Shown here: piece by piece, positions 10,985 to 19,236 of the stretch
Numbering within the stretch: the first letter of the stretch is position 1
Layout of the letters: the number at the start of each line of letters is the position of its first letter
From: Caulobacteraceae bacterium
GTDB taxonomy: Bacteria; Pseudomonadota; Alphaproteobacteria; Caulobacterales; Caulobacteraceae
Assembly (NCBI GenBank): GCA_019695035.1
Contig: JAIBAU010000008.1
Coordinates: forward strand, 1 to 64,000
Direction of reading: 5' to 3'
Length of the DNA stretch: 64,000 bases
Program-made: the position numbers and the translations under genes
Notes under the pieces: model-generated
What the model was told of the DNA's origin: nothing
The model's input: the letters and a program-made list of their open reading frames with translations, nothing else
The model's database searches: none

Positions 10985-11749
10985 ATGGCCCAGCCCGCCT
11001 ACATATCCGGCCCAGACGCCGCCCGCGCTCCCGCGACGGAACCGCTCGACGCCGCCGCCGATCCCTCGCGCCGCTCCCTGGTGCGCATGGTCAGCCACGA
11101 GCTGCGCACCCCGCTGAACGCCATCATCGGCTTCTCCGAGATCATCGCGAACGAGATGTACGGGCCCCTCAAGGGCGAGTACCGGGAGGCCGCGGACGTC
11201 ATCCGCGTCTCCGGCCACAAGCTGCTGCGGCTGGTGAACCAGGTGCTGGAGGTGGCCAAGCTCCAGGGCGGCGCCGCCGACCTCGACCTGCGCCCTGAGC
11301 CGCTCGACGCCATCCTCGACGACGCCGCCGCTGGGCTGGGGGAAGAGGCCGTCGGCCGTAACCTGCGGGTCGACGTTCGCCTGCCGACGCCAGTTCCCCT
11401 GGTGCTCGCTGACGCACGCGCGGTGCGCACGGCCCTGGCCAACCTGGTCCAGAACGCCGTCGCCTTCTCGCCGGACGGGGGCGAAATCCGCCTGACCGGC
11501 AAGGCGCACGGCGCGCTGGTGCTGATCGAGGTGGCCGACGACGGGCCCGGTCTCGATCCCTCCGAGCTCCCCCGCCTGATGGAGCCTTTCCAGCAGGGCG
11601 AGAACGCCTTGACCCGCCGCCACCAGGGCGCCGGGCTGGGCTGGGCCATCGTGCGCCTGCTCTGCCAGGCCATGGGCGGCGGCTTCAACATAGCCGCCGA
11701 GCCCGGTCGGGGCCTCACCGCCACCATCGCCCTGCGTCGCGCAGGCTAG
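10985..11749 (+). CDS. Soluble histidine kinase without sensor domain
   Basis: I chose ATG 10985 (254 residues); the upstream in-frame extension to 10844 is Pro/Arg-rich and probably leader. After a short Ala-rich N-terminus comes HisKA, VRMVSHELRTPLNAIIGFSE with H38, then an HATPase domain containing LANLVQNAVAFS (N-box), DDGPGL (G1) and GAGLGWAIV (G2). There is no PAS, HAMP or membrane segment. HisKA resembles that of the neighbouring DivJ-like kinase (SEII.NEMYGPLK.EY versus SDIMKQRLFGPMPDKY), suggesting descent from the PleC/DivJ group. It is divergent from that kinase across a 177-base gap. The partner and signal are unknown. Confidence 0.85.
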   Translation: MAQPAYISGPDAARAPATEPLDAAADPSRRSLVRMVSHELRTPLNAIIGFSEIIANEMYGPLKGEYREAADVIRVSGHKLLRLVNQVLEVAKLQGGAADLDLRPEPLDAILDDAAAGLGEEAVGRNLRVDVRLPTPVPLVLADARAVRTALANLVQNAVAFSPDGGEIRLTGKAHGALVLIEVADDGPGLDPSELPRLMEPFQQGENALTRRHQGAGLGWAIVRLLCQAMGGGFNIAAEPGRGLTATIALRRAG

Positions 11750-11781
11750 CCTTCGGGCGGCCCGGGCTCTATGCCGCCGCC

Positions 11782-12195
11782 ATGACCACCATCGCCGAAG
11801 AGCTGGACGCCCTGGCCGAAGACTTCGACCTGCTAGACGATTGGGAAAGCCAGCTCGAGTACGTCATCGACCTCGGCCGCGCCCTTCCGCGCCTCGAGGA
11901 GTCGGAACGCAGCGACGCCAATCGCGTGCGCGGCTGCTCCAGCCAGGTCTGGGTGGTGAGCGAGCGGGCCGATGACGGCCGGCTCGCCTTCCGCGCCGAA
12001 AGCGACGCCCAGATTCCCCAAGGCCTGATCGCCGTTCTGCTCAAACTCTACTCCGGTCGCCGGCCCGAGGAGATCCGGGCGCTCGATCCGCAGACGGCGG
12101 TGGATCGTCTGAAGCTGGGTTCGATGCTGACCAGCCAGCGGGCCAACGGCCTGGCCGCCATGGTCGAACGCATCCGCCGCGAAGCCGCCGCCTAG
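11782..12195 (+). CDS. sufE: SufE-type cysteine desulfurase sulfur acceptor
   Basis: The product is 137 residues, the normal SufE length. The active-site loop ANRVRGCSSQVWV carries the conserved sulfur-accepting Cys (C52). Other family features are the N-terminal DFDLLDDWESQLEYVIDLGR, and LIAVLLKLYSGRRPEEI. SufE takes persulfide from SufS and passes it to the SufBCD scaffold for Fe-S assembly in the cytoplasm. No other suf gene is in the window, so it acts with partners elsewhere. It starts 32 bases after the soluble kinase and shares the stop bases CTAG with the convergent PAS gene. Confidence 0.9.
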   Translation: MTTIAEELDALAEDFDLLDDWESQLEYVIDLGRALPRLEESERSDANRVRGCSSQVWVVSERADDGRLAFRAESDAQIPQGLIAVLLKLYSGRRPEEIRALDPQTAVDRLKLGSMLTSQRANGLAAMVERIRREAAA

Positions 12196-12683
12196 GCGGC
12201 GCGAATTCCGCTCGCCGGCATCTTCAGATCGCCCACCAGGGCGTCGTAGCCCAGGAGCATGTCGACGTTCTCGCCGTCGCCGGCCAGCGGCAGGCGAAGC
12301 CAGAGCACTTTCAGGCCGCCGGCCTCCTTCGCGTCCAGGGAGCGGAGCCCGAAGTTCGGTCGCCGATCGGCGACCACCTTTTCAAGCTCGCCCTGCCAGT
12401 AGGCGGCGTCCTCGGCGGAGCGATAGACCTGTTCCAGTTCGAGTCCCGTCGTCTCCCGACCGTAGAGGCCGTAGAGGCCTGTGCCGGCGAGGCGGACGCG
12501 GAAGCGGGTCGGGTTGGGCCGCACGTCGATCAGGCTGATCGTGGGCAGGTGCCTCTTGAAACGGTTAGGGTCGATGTCGGCCCGGGCAGGCAGGCGGCCG
12601 CCGCGGCGAAGGCCCGCCCAGTAGGCGAACATCTCCTCCAACGCCCTGACCGCCGACGCCGGCGCCGCGACCTGCGCAAGCAT
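12192..12683 (-). CDS. PAS_5-type PAS-fold protein
   Basis: The product is 163 residues from ATG 12683; a TTG at 12704 is also in frame, but neither has a well-spaced ribosome site. The motifs FAYWAGLRRGGRLPARADID, FKRHLPTISLIDV and FRVRLAGTGLYGLYGRETTG define the alphaproteobacterial PAS_5 (PF07310-like) family, single PAS-fold proteins of unknown ligand. No output domain is present. It converges with sufE, sharing CTAG. Because it has no effector domain, it may work by protein contact; this is inference. Confidence 0.75.
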   Translation of the reverse strand: MLAQVAAPASAVRALEEMFAYWAGLRRGGRLPARADIDPNRFKRHLPTISLIDVRPNPTRFRVRLAGTGLYGLYGRETTGLELEQVYRSAEDAAYWQGELEKVVADRRPNFGLRSLDAKEAGGLKVLWLRLPLAGDGENVDMLLGYDALVGDLKMPASGIRAA

Positions 12684-12802
12684 CCCCCGACAAACCCCGA
12701 ACAAACCCTGGGTTCCGTATGAGGCGCTTCGCGAATCGGCGGCAAGCGGAAAAGGGTTAACGCCCCGCGACCGATGGACTCGCTCGCGCCGCCCCCCTTG
12801 GA

Positions 12803-12836
12803 AAACAGAAACGCCGGCCCGCGGGGGGCCGGCGTT
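12803..12836 (-). terminator. Intrinsic terminator of mucR
   Basis: The inverted repeat 12810-12820 / 12826-12836 has perfect 11-bp arms (AACGCCGGCCC with GGGCCGGCGTT) around a 5-base loop. On the minus strand it is followed by TTCTGTTTT. It lies 25 bases past the mucR stop, in the orientation expected to end that transcript. Confidence 0.85.
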
Positions 12837-12861
12837 CCGCAGTCGGAAATGCGAGCCGACG

Positions 12862-13284
12862 TCAGCCGCGGCCCTTGCGGGCCGGTTTCCGGCCGCCTTG
12901 CCCCAGGCCCATCTGCTTGGCCAGGTCCGAGCGCGCCTTGGCGTAGTTCGGGGCGACCATAGGGTAGTCCTTGGGCAGCCCCCACTTGGCCCGGTACTCT
13001 TCGGGGCTCATGTTGTACTTGGTGCGCAGGTGGCGCTTCAGGGACTTGAACTTGCGGCCATCCTCCAGGCAAACGAGATAGTCCGGCGTGATCGACTTCT
13101 TCACCGGAACCGCCGGATCCTTCGGAGCCGGGGTGGACGTGTCGACGCCTGTCGAAACCGTCGATAGCGCACGGTGTACGCTCTGGATCAGGTTCGGCAG
13201 ATCGCTCGGAGAGACAGTGTTGTTGCTGACGTAGGACGACACGATGTCCGTGGTCATCTCAATGATTTCAGCTTTGTCGTCCAT
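12862..13284 (-). CDS. mucR: MucR/Ros-type zinc-finger transcriptional regulator
   Basis: The product is 140 residues. The N-terminal half contains ITPDY-preceding oligomerisation helices (TTDIVSSYVSN, LPNLIQSVHRALS). The C-terminal half has the prokaryotic zinc finger in YLVCLEDGRKFKSLKRHLRT (Cys, Asp, His) followed by the next His-equivalent region, then YNMSPEEYRAKWGLPKDYPM and VAPNYAKARSDLAKQMGLG, all signatures of MucR. In Caulobacter, MucR proteins act with SciP on cell-cycle promoters and bind AT-rich sites. The upstream gap 13285-13492 includes an AT-rich run near 13373-13392 (GAACAATAGTATTGGTTAAT) that could be an autoregulatory target. A strong terminator follows the gene. Confidence 0.93.
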   Translation of the reverse strand: MDDKAEIIEMTTDIVSSYVSNNTVSPSDLPNLIQSVHRALSTVSTGVDTSTPAPKDPAVPVKKSITPDYLVCLEDGRKFKSLKRHLRTKYNMSPEEYRAKWGLPKDYPMVAPNYAKARSDLAKQMGLGQGGRKPARKGRG

Positions 13285-13492
13285 GGGGATGGTCCGTTGA
13301 TCGAATCAGGGAGGGCGAATCGGTCCGTAGACTTGGTTCGTTCGCGCCCTCGATAGCGATAAACCGCCTTGCGAACAATAGTATTGGTTAATGCGGGCGG
13401 CTTCACCGGTCTTCGAAACAGTTTCCAAACAAAGGCGCCGGGCGGGGCCGCCAAATGCTCATCCGGAATGCTGACGCTAGGGAAATTTCGGC

Positions 13493-14719
13493 TCAGCTTC
13501 GGAAGTCGTCACCGAGCGCCAGCATGGCGGCGCGCTGCGGAACCGAATATTCGTCCAGCGCGCCGGCGTCACCGTCACGGATCGCCTTGATCAGACTTGG
13601 CGTGAGCGCCGATGACAGGGCCCAGTTCCAGTAGCGCAGGACCGTCTGCGCCCGGTCCACCGCCAGCATGTCGTAGGTGACGAGAACCCGCTCGAGGTCC
13701 GGATCGACCTGGCCGTCCGGGGTCTGCAGGGGCCGTTTCAGGGCCGTCCAGAGCGTCTGCACCGCGGTTTTCGGCAGGCCGGTCGCCTTGCACAACACGG
13801 CGATGGGCTCCCCGCCCCGGTCTCCGAGCACCTTGGCGCAGGTTGGAGGCTTGAGCCCCGAGAGATAGGCGATCTCCTGCACCAGCAGCCGGTCGAGCCC
13901 CTCCCGGCCGGCGGCGTCGATCGCGTCCTCCAGACTGTCGTACGGCGACTTCTCGACCGCGGCGCGGTTGCGCTGGCGACGCTCGATAAACTGAAGCGCC
14001 TTGCGGGTCAGGGGATCGGACCAGTTCTCGCCGGCCGCCTGCGAGAAGATGTCGTCAACGGCCTCCTGCAGGACTTCACGCGACACGGCGAAGCGCTGCA
14101 GGATGGCGCGGCGGGCCTCGGCGTCGGACCACCAGAACATGATGTAGGCGCCTGAGGGCCGAAGCTCGGGACGCCGCAGGAGCTGGGGGATCAGTTCAGG
14201 CGCGCCCTGGGTGACGGCCACCATGATCTCGATGGTCGGCTGCGAGAGCCGCGCCGTCATGTTGTTGAGCAGCGCCATCAGAACGCTCGGTTCGTGATCG
14301 CCGGCCACGATCTCGGCCACTACCTCGGAGAGGCCCTTTCGCTCGGCGATCACCTCGCGATGCTCAAGCCCCGTCTCCATGGCGCAGCTGACCAGATCCG
14401 CATCCGTCAGCGAGGTGCAGTCGTCGATGAGAAGGCGGGCGATCGCCACCTCGTCGCGCAGCATCAGCCGCACCAGTGAGTTCGGAATTTCCGACAGCGG
14501 GGCCACCCGCGCGGCGACCCGGGCGCGCTCGTCCGGGTGGGCTTCACGCAGCATCTCGACCAGGAGGTCCGCCGTCATCGCCCGCTCGAAGGCGTTCACG
14601 CGGCTGGCCGGAAGGGAGACCACGTCCGCCAGTCGCTTCAGCAAGGCGCGGCGCGCCCGCGACGGAGGCGGGGCGGCGGGGTCGGATCTGTCCCCTGACT
14701 CACGGACCGGGTTCGGCAT
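13493..14719 (-). CDS. DUF2336 domain protein
   Basis: The 408-residue all-helical soluble protein carries the DUF2336 core: NSLVRLMLRDEVAIARLLID, LSEVVAEIVAGDHEPSVLMA, then LLNNMTARLSQPTIEIMVAV. The last segment parallels LLNNEGAKLS in the protein at 469-1560, and both share the VLCKATGLPK / VVCKAADLDR segment, so the two are paralogues. A Pro/Arg-rich N-terminus of about 25 residues precedes the fold. A perfect palindrome CCGTTAACGG lies about 25 bases upstream of the start. No function is known for the family. Confidence 0.8.
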   Translation of the reverse strand: MPNPVRESGDRSDPAAPPPSRARRALLKRLADVVSLPASRVNAFERAMTADLLVEMLREAHPDERARVAARVAPLSEIPNSLVRLMLRDEVAIARLLIDDCTSLTDADLVSCAMETGLEHREVIAERKGLSEVVAEIVAGDHEPSVLMALLNNMTARLSQPTIEIMVAVTQGAPELIPQLLRRPELRPSGAYIMFWWSDAEARRAILQRFAVSREVLQEAVDDIFSQAAGENWSDPLTRKALQFIERRQRNRAAVEKSPYDSLEDAIDAAGREGLDRLLVQEIAYLSGLKPPTCAKVLGDRGGEPIAVLCKATGLPKTAVQTLWTALKRPLQTPDGQVDPDLERVLVTYDMLAVDRAQTVLRYWNWALSSALTPSLIKAIRDGDAGALDEYSVPQRAAMLALGDDFRS

Positions 14720-14775
14720 GCCACCGCCGATCAGACCCGAACTCCGTTAACGGCTGGTGTGGGCCGGTCGGTCGC

Positions 14776-15759
14776 CTAAAGGCCGTCGAAGAGCGCAGTC
14801 GAGAGATAGCGCTCGGCGAAACTGGGAATGATGACCACGATGGTCTTGCCCGCGTACTCGTCGCGGCTGGCCAGACGGAAGGCCGCGGTCAGGGCCGCTC
14901 CCGACGAAATGCCGACGGGCAGTCCCTCGACGGCGGCGGCGCGGCGCGCCATGGCGAAGGCGTCCTCATTGGACACCTGCTCCACCCCGTCGATGACGTC
15001 GCGATCCAGGATGGCCGGTATGAAGCCCCCGCCGATCCCCTGGATCTTGTGCGGTCCGGGCTGGCCGCCCGAGAGCACGGGCGACGCCTCCGGCTCGACG
15101 GCGATCATCCGCACCGAAGGCTTGCGGGCCTTCAGGACCTGGCCGACACCGGTGATCGTGCCGCCCGTGCCCACGCCGGCGACGACGACGTCGACCTTGC
15201 CGGCCGTATCACTCCAGATCTCCTCGGCGGTGGAGACGCGGTGGATGGCCGGGTTGGCCTTGTTGTCGAACTGCTGGGGCATCACCGCGCCGGGTGTCTG
15301 TTCCAGAAGCTCGTTGGCGCGGGCGATCGCACCCTTCATGCCCTTGTCCGCCGGCGTGAGTTCGAGCTCGGCCCCCAGCAGGGCGAGCATCTTGCGCCGC
15401 TCAATGGACATCGACTCCGGCATCACCAGGGTGACCGGGTAGCCCTTGGCCGCCGCGACGAAGGCAAGCGCAATGCCGGTGTTGCCGCTGGTCGGCTCGA
15501 TGATCCGGCCGCCGGGTTTCAGGACGCCCGCTTCCTCCAGGGCCTCGATCATGGCCACGCCGATGCGGTCCTTCACCGACGAGATGGGATTGAAGAACTC
15601 GAGCTTCGCCAACACCTCACCCTTGGGCTTCTCTTCCGCCGAAAGGCGAGGCAGGCGCACCAGGGGCGTGTCGCCGATGGTGTCCAGGATCGACTCGTAG
15701 ACCTTGCCTCGGCCGGCCTTCTTGTGGCGCGCGGCGGTGTAGGCGGAAAAGTCGGTCAT
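14776..15759 (-). CDS. cysK: Cysteine synthase A (O-acetylserine sulfhydrylase)
   Basis: The product is 327 residues from ATG 15759, with GGGAG seven bases upstream; a second in-frame ATG at 15762 is also possible. The PLP lysine is K63 in [13 protein letters not shown]. The substrate loop [12 protein letters not shown] and the phosphate-binding [16 protein letters not shown] are canonical. The enzyme makes L-cysteine from O-acetylserine and sulfide. It lies behind cysQ on the same strand (158-base gap), so the two form a sulfur-assimilation pair. The leader contains a glycine-riboswitch-like stretch (see finding). Confidence 0.95.
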   Translation of the reverse strand: MTDFSAYTAARHKKAGRGKVYESILDTIGDTPLVRLPRLSAEEKPKGEVLAKLEFFNPISSVKDRIGVAMIEALEEAGVLKPGGRIIEPTSGNTGIALAFVAAAKGYPVTLVMPESMSIERRKMLALLGAELELTPADKGMKGAIARANELLEQTPGAVMPQQFDNKANPAIHRVSTAEEIWSDTAGKVDVVVAGVGTGGTITGVGQVLKARKPSVRMIAVEPEASPVLSGGQPGPHKIQGIGGGFIPAILDRDVIDGVEQVSNEDAFAMARRAAAVEGLPVGISSGAALTAAFRLASRDEYAGKTIVVIIPSFAERYLSTALFDGL

Positions 15760-15917
15760 CATGAGGCTCCCGGATTGGAAGCGGAATAGATGGGCCAGAC
15801 GCGGTCGCGGCGCCAGAGCCTGAGAGGAATCCCCCTTTGCGGACCGGCGCTCCGCGATATCTGAACCTCGAAGAACAGGGACGGCTGGGGCTGCCGCCGG
15901 GGTGGCGAACCTCGGGT

Positions 15918-16721
15918 TTAGCCGCCGACGGCGAGGAAGCCGGGATTGTCGAAGCCGCGCTCGGCCTTGCCGTAGCCCAGCGGCTCGTTGGCCTCCGTGA
16001 TGACCCGGCCGCCGGCCGCCTCGAGCACCGCCTGGGCGGCGCAGGTGTCCCATTCCATGGTGCGCCCCGGGCGCGGATAGATGTCCGCCAGGCCTTCGGC
16101 GATCAGGCAGAACTTCACGGACGAATCCATGCCGCGCCAATCGGAGCAGCCGTACTTCGCGGCGATCCGGTTGGCTTCCTCCTCGGCCACGGTGTGCGAC
16201 AGCAAGGCCAGGCCCTTGCCCGCCGGCTTTTCGCGGACGCGGATCGGGCGGGCGCCGGTCTCGCCGAACTTGCGCTTGAAGGCGCCGCCGTCCCCGGTGA
16301 ACCAGACCAGGCTCGAGGCGGGGGCCGCCACCGCGCCGGCCACCGCTTTTCCGTCCCGGACCAGGCCGATGTTGACGGTGAAGGCTTCGGTGCCCCGGAG
16401 GAAGCCCTTGGTCCCGTCCAGCGGATCGACCAGGAAATACTCCTTGGGCGCGGTCGCCGGCGCCCCGCCCTTGGCGACTTCCTCCTCGGCAATCACCGGA
16501 ATCTTCGGAAAGCGCTCCGCCAGACGGCGGAGGATCAAGGCCTCGGCTGCGTGGTCCGCCTCGGTCACCGGACTCGAATCCGCCTTGTGGTCCACCGCCA
16601 CCTGGGCGCGCCAGAACGGCATGATGAGCGCCGAGGCCTCCTCACAGATGGCTGCGAGGATGGCGCCCAGTTCGGCGATGTCTGCGGAGCCCGTGCGGGC
16701 GGCTGTTGCGGAATCGTTCAC
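15918..16721 (-). CDS. cysQ: 3'(2'),5'-bisphosphate nucleotidase CysQ
   Basis: The 267-residue member of the inositol monophosphatase superfamily shows its metal-site motifs: [10 protein letters not shown] (E), [20 protein letters not shown] (DPLDGT) and [17 protein letters not shown] (WD). The TKGFLR segment is characteristic of CysQ rather than SuhB. It hydrolyses 3'-phosphoadenosine 5'-phosphate, a by-product of sulfate assimilation, to AMP. Its position upstream of cysK on the same strand fits that role. It is divergent from chpT, with 78 bases between them. Confidence 0.93.
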   Translation of the reverse strand: MNDSATAARTGSADIAELGAILAAICEEASALIMPFWRAQVAVDHKADSSPVTEADHAAEALILRRLAERFPKIPVIAEEEVAKGGAPATAPKEYFLVDPLDGTKGFLRGTEAFTVNIGLVRDGKAVAGAVAAPASSLVWFTGDGGAFKRKFGETGARPIRVREKPAGKGLALLSHTVAEEEANRIAAKYGCSDWRGMDSSVKFCLIAEGLADIYPRPGRTMEWDTCAAQAVLEAAGGRVITEANEPLGYGKAERGFDNPGFLAVGG

Positions 16722-16799
16722 TCGCGAACCCTAGGACAGGGCCGGACTTTGAAACAGGTGCAAATCACCGCAGTTTCTCCAGCGTTGCAGAGGCGCCGC

Positions 16800-17501
16800 A
16801 TGACCCTTCCCGAACCGATCCATCCGAACACCGATACCTCCGATTCGGCGACCGCTCCGGTCGCGCAGGAAGCGCTCGGGGAAACCGCTCTGGCCAGCTA
16901 CCTGTCGGCCAAGCTGTGCCATGACTTCATCAGCCCCGCCGGCGCCATCGTCTCCGGCCTTGATCTGTTGAAGGACCCGGCCGCCCAGGACATGCGGGAC
17001 GATGCGTTGAGCCTGATCGACGCCTCGGCCCAGAAGCTGGTCCAGATCGTCCACTTTGCGCGCGTCGCCTACGGCGCGGCAACGACCTCCGAGCGATTCG
17101 ACGCCGGCGAGTTGAAGAAGCTGGTGGAGGACGCTTTCTCGCAGATGCGGGCGGCGCTGGTCTGGAACGTCCAGTTGCCGGTGTTCGAGAAGCCGGTCGC
17201 GCGCGCCTTCCTCAACCTTGCGCAGATCGGCGGCCATGCCCTGCCCATGGGCGGCGAGGCGACCATCTCCGCCAGCCAGGAGGACGATACGGTCGTGATG
17301 TCCGCGGCCTGCAACGGCCCCCGGGCGCGTTTGAAGGCCGAGATGATCACCGGGCTGAAGGGCGAGCAGCTCAACGAGGGACTCGCCGGCCAGTGGATCC
17401 AGGGCTTCTGGCTCTCGTGCGTGGTGCGGGAGGCGGGCGGCGTCCTGACCCTCGACGTTGGCGACGAGTCGGTCTCGATTTCGGTTCGCATGCCGGCCTG
17501 A
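16800..17501 (+). CDS. chpT: Histidine phosphotransferase ChpT
   Basis: The product is 233 residues from ATG 16800. The phosphoacceptor region SYLSAKLCHDFISPAGAIVS (H41) is followed by GLDLLKDPAAQDMRDDALSL, nearly the sequence I remember for Caulobacter ChpT. The C-terminal degenerate ATPase-like fold (NGPRARLKAEMITGLKG, then VVREAGG) lacks a usable ATP site. ChpT passes phosphate from the CckA receiver to CtrA and CpdR, controlling the cell cycle. The next two genes encode a single-domain receiver and CheR on the same strand, so they may form one unit, although 147 bases with TTAACC repeats lie between. Confidence 0.93.
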   Translation: MTLPEPIHPNTDTSDSATAPVAQEALGETALASYLSAKLCHDFISPAGAIVSGLDLLKDPAAQDMRDDALSLIDASAQKLVQIVHFARVAYGAATTSERFDAGELKKLVEDAFSQMRAALVWNVQLPVFEKPVARAFLNLAQIGGHALPMGGEATISASQEDDTVVMSAACNGPRARLKAEMITGLKGEQLNEGLAGQWIQGFWLSCVVREAGGVLTLDVGDESVSISVRMPA

Positions 17502-17552
17502 GCGGACCGCCCCGCCGGACGCAACAGCGACAATCTGCCTGCCGATTCAGCC

Positions 17553-17577
17553 TTAACCCACACGACTCCTTAACCGT
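17553..17577 (+). promoter_or_regulatory. Two direct TTAACC repeats upstream of the receiver-cheR pair
   Basis: TTAACCCA (17553-17560) and TTAACCGT (17570-17577) are direct repeats 17 bases apart, 72-96 bases before the receiver gene. Each resembles a CtrA half-site (TTAACCAT). They do not form the standard TTAA-N7-TTAA full site, so CtrA control is only a suggestion. Confidence 0.35.
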
Positions 17578-17648
17578 GGCCGCGCACCATGGCCGAGAGA
17601 GCCGGGGGACCGCGCCCGTCTCCGCTTGTCTGGAGCCTGCGCCTGAGC

Positions 17649-18014
17649 ATGAAGACCTGCCTGATCGTCGACGACAGCCGGATCATCCGGAAAGTCGCCA
17701 GGCGCATCCTGGAGGAGCTCGACTTCGAGGTGGCGGAGGCCGCCGACGGATCGGAGGCGCTCACCTATTGCCGCTCCGAGATGCCGGACGCCATCCTGCT
17801 GGACTGGGTCATGCCCGTGATGGACGGGGTGACGTTCCTGCGCCAGTTGCGCGGCGAAACCGGCGGCCGATCGCCGAAGGTCATCTTCTGCACCGCCGAG
17901 ACCGAACCTCGCCGCATTCGCGAGGCCCTGGCCGCGGGCGCCGACGAGTACATGATGAAGCCCTTCGACGGCGACATTCTCGAATCCAAGCTTGCCGAAA
18001 CGGGGCTGGTGTGA
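17649..18014 (+). CDS. Single-domain CheY-like response regulator
   Basis: The product is 121 residues from ATG 17649; the in-frame extension to 17589 is not needed for the fold. Receiver residues are complete: acidic pair D8-D9 in LIVDDSRIIRK, phosphoacceptor D52 in AILLDWVMPVMDG, Thr in IFCTAET and Lys in YMMKPFDG. It has no output domain. It overlaps the next gene, cheR, by GTGA, implying translational coupling. Its position after chpT could mean that it receives phosphate from a CckA- or DivK-type relay, or that it belongs to chemotaxis/adhesion signalling like CleD-type receivers; sequence alone does not decide. Confidence 0.9.
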   Translation: MKTCLIVDDSRIIRKVARRILEELDFEVAEAADGSEALTYCRSEMPDAILLDWVMPVMDGVTFLRQLRGETGGRSPKVIFCTAETEPRRIREALAAGADEYMMKPFDGDILESKLAETGLV

Positions 18015-18832
18015 CCGCGACCTTCGCCACCGCCCACGTGGAACACCTGGCGGCCGTGCTGAAGGCCGTGTCCGGCTTCGTGCTGACGCCGGACAAGCAC
18101 TATCTGATCGAGCCCCGGCTCGCGCCCGTCGCCCGCCGGTACGGCATGGCCTCGGTGGAGCAGGTGCTCGGCAAGTTGCGCACCCAGCCGGACGAGGAGC
18201 TGATTTGGTCCGTGGCCGAGGCCATGAGCGTCAACGAGACCACCTTCTTCCGGGACAAGGCGCCGTTCGACCTGTTGCGCGACGAGGTGGCCCCGGCCCT
18301 GGCCGGCCGCCGCGCCGGCGGTCGCCTGAAGGTCTGGTGCGCCGGGGTCTCGACCGGACAGGAAGCCTATTCCATCGCCATGCTCGGCGCCGCCGCCGGC
18401 CTGGACCTCGAAATCCTGGGTACAGACTTCTCCCAACGCTGCCTCGAGAAAGCGGTCGCCGGCGTCTATACCCAGTTCGAAGTCCAACGAGGCCTGCCCA
18501 TTCGCCAGCTGGTCGAGCATTTCGACAAGCAGGACGAGATGTGGCGCGCGAACGCCCGACTGCGGCAGTCGGTGCACTGGCGCAAGCAGAACCTCATGGG
18601 GGACTTCCGCGGTCTGGGTCCCTTCGACATCGTATTCTGCCGCAACGTCCTGCCGTACTTCGACGCCGACACGCGCCGCACCGTGCTTGAAAAGATCGCT
18701 GCGGTGACGGCTCCGGACGGCTTCCTTTTTCTCGGCGTCACGGAGACGGCAATGGACTCCGACGCCTTCAGACCGGCGCCGGGCCGCCGCGGCCTCTACG
18801 CCCGCGACCCGGAGTTCCGACTGGCGGCCTAG
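18011..18832 (+). CDS. cheR: CheR chemoreceptor glutamate methyltransferase
   Basis: The product is 273 residues from GTG 18011, whose bases overlap the receiver stop (GTGA). The N-terminal CheR helical domain contains LIEPRLAPVARRYGM and MSVNETTFFRDKAPFDLLRD; the SAM-binding domain has KVWCAGVSTGQEAYSIAML, LEILGTDFSQRCLEKA and FDIVFCRNVLPYFD. CheR methylates chemoreceptors using SAM. No other chemotaxis gene is near; the coupling to a lone receiver next to chpT is unusual. It shares stop bases CTAG with convergent arsC. Confidence 0.94.
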   Translation: MTATFATAHVEHLAAVLKAVSGFVLTPDKHYLIEPRLAPVARRYGMASVEQVLGKLRTQPDEELIWSVAEAMSVNETTFFRDKAPFDLLRDEVAPALAGRRAGGRLKVWCAGVSTGQEAYSIAMLGAAAGLDLEILGTDFSQRCLEKAVAGVYTQFEVQRGLPIRQLVEHFDKQDEMWRANARLRQSVHWRKQNLMGDFRGLGPFDIVFCRNVLPYFDADTRRTVLEKIAAVTAPDGFLFLGVTETAMDSDAFRPAPGRRGLYARDPEFRLAA

Positions 18833-19236
18833 GGCCGCACTACCTCGCCGTCCTCCTTGGTGAAGCTGTCCGGCGCCTTGTCGAGCAAGGGGAAGACCTT
18901 CTCGGAAGGGCGCGCCAGCGCAGTGCCCTTGGGGGTCTTCACGATGGGACGTTCGACGAGGATCGGGTGCTCGACCATGGCGGCGATGATCGCGTCATCC
19001 GAAACACCCTCCTCGAGCAGACCCAACTCGCCCGCCAGTGACCCTTTGGTTCGCATCGCCTGGCGCGGGGTCAGCCCGGCGTCGCGGAACAGCGTGCGGA
19101 GCTGTTCCGCGCCCCAGCCGGCCTTCAGGTACTCCACCACCTCGGGCTCGTAGCCGGCGGCCTTCACCATCGCCACGACATTGCGCGAGGTGCCGCAAGC
19201 CGGGTTGTGGAAGACGGTGACGGGGAAATCGCTCAT
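18829..19236 (-). CDS. arsC: Arsenate reductase (glutaredoxin-dependent)
   Basis: The product is 135 residues. The catalytic Cys is C14 in FHNPACGTSRNVVAM, the CGTSRN loop of glutaredoxin-coupled ArsC; the conserved Arg positions lie in VERPIVKTPKGTALARPSE. The enzyme reduces arsenate to arsenite. ATG 19236 overlaps the aqpS stop (ATGA). It is last in the operon arsI-arsR-aqpS-arsC, so arsenite produced here can leave by the AqpS channel. No ArsB or Acr3 pump is present in the window. Confidence 0.94.
   Translation of the reverse strand: MSDFPVTVFHNPACGTSRNVVAMVKAAGYEPEVVEYLKAGWGAEQLRTLFRDAGLTPRQAMRTKGSLAGELGLLEEGVSDDAIIAAMVEHPILVERPIVKTPKGTALARPSEKVFPLLDKAPDSFTKEDGEVVRP

Noticed and set aside
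15808..15845. TPP-riboswitch-like CTGAGAG...CCCTTTG on the plus strand
   Set aside because: The second conserved block (CTGATCTGGATAATGCCAGC-like) is absent, and no plus-strand gene follows; the similarity is the complement of the glycine-like stretch.
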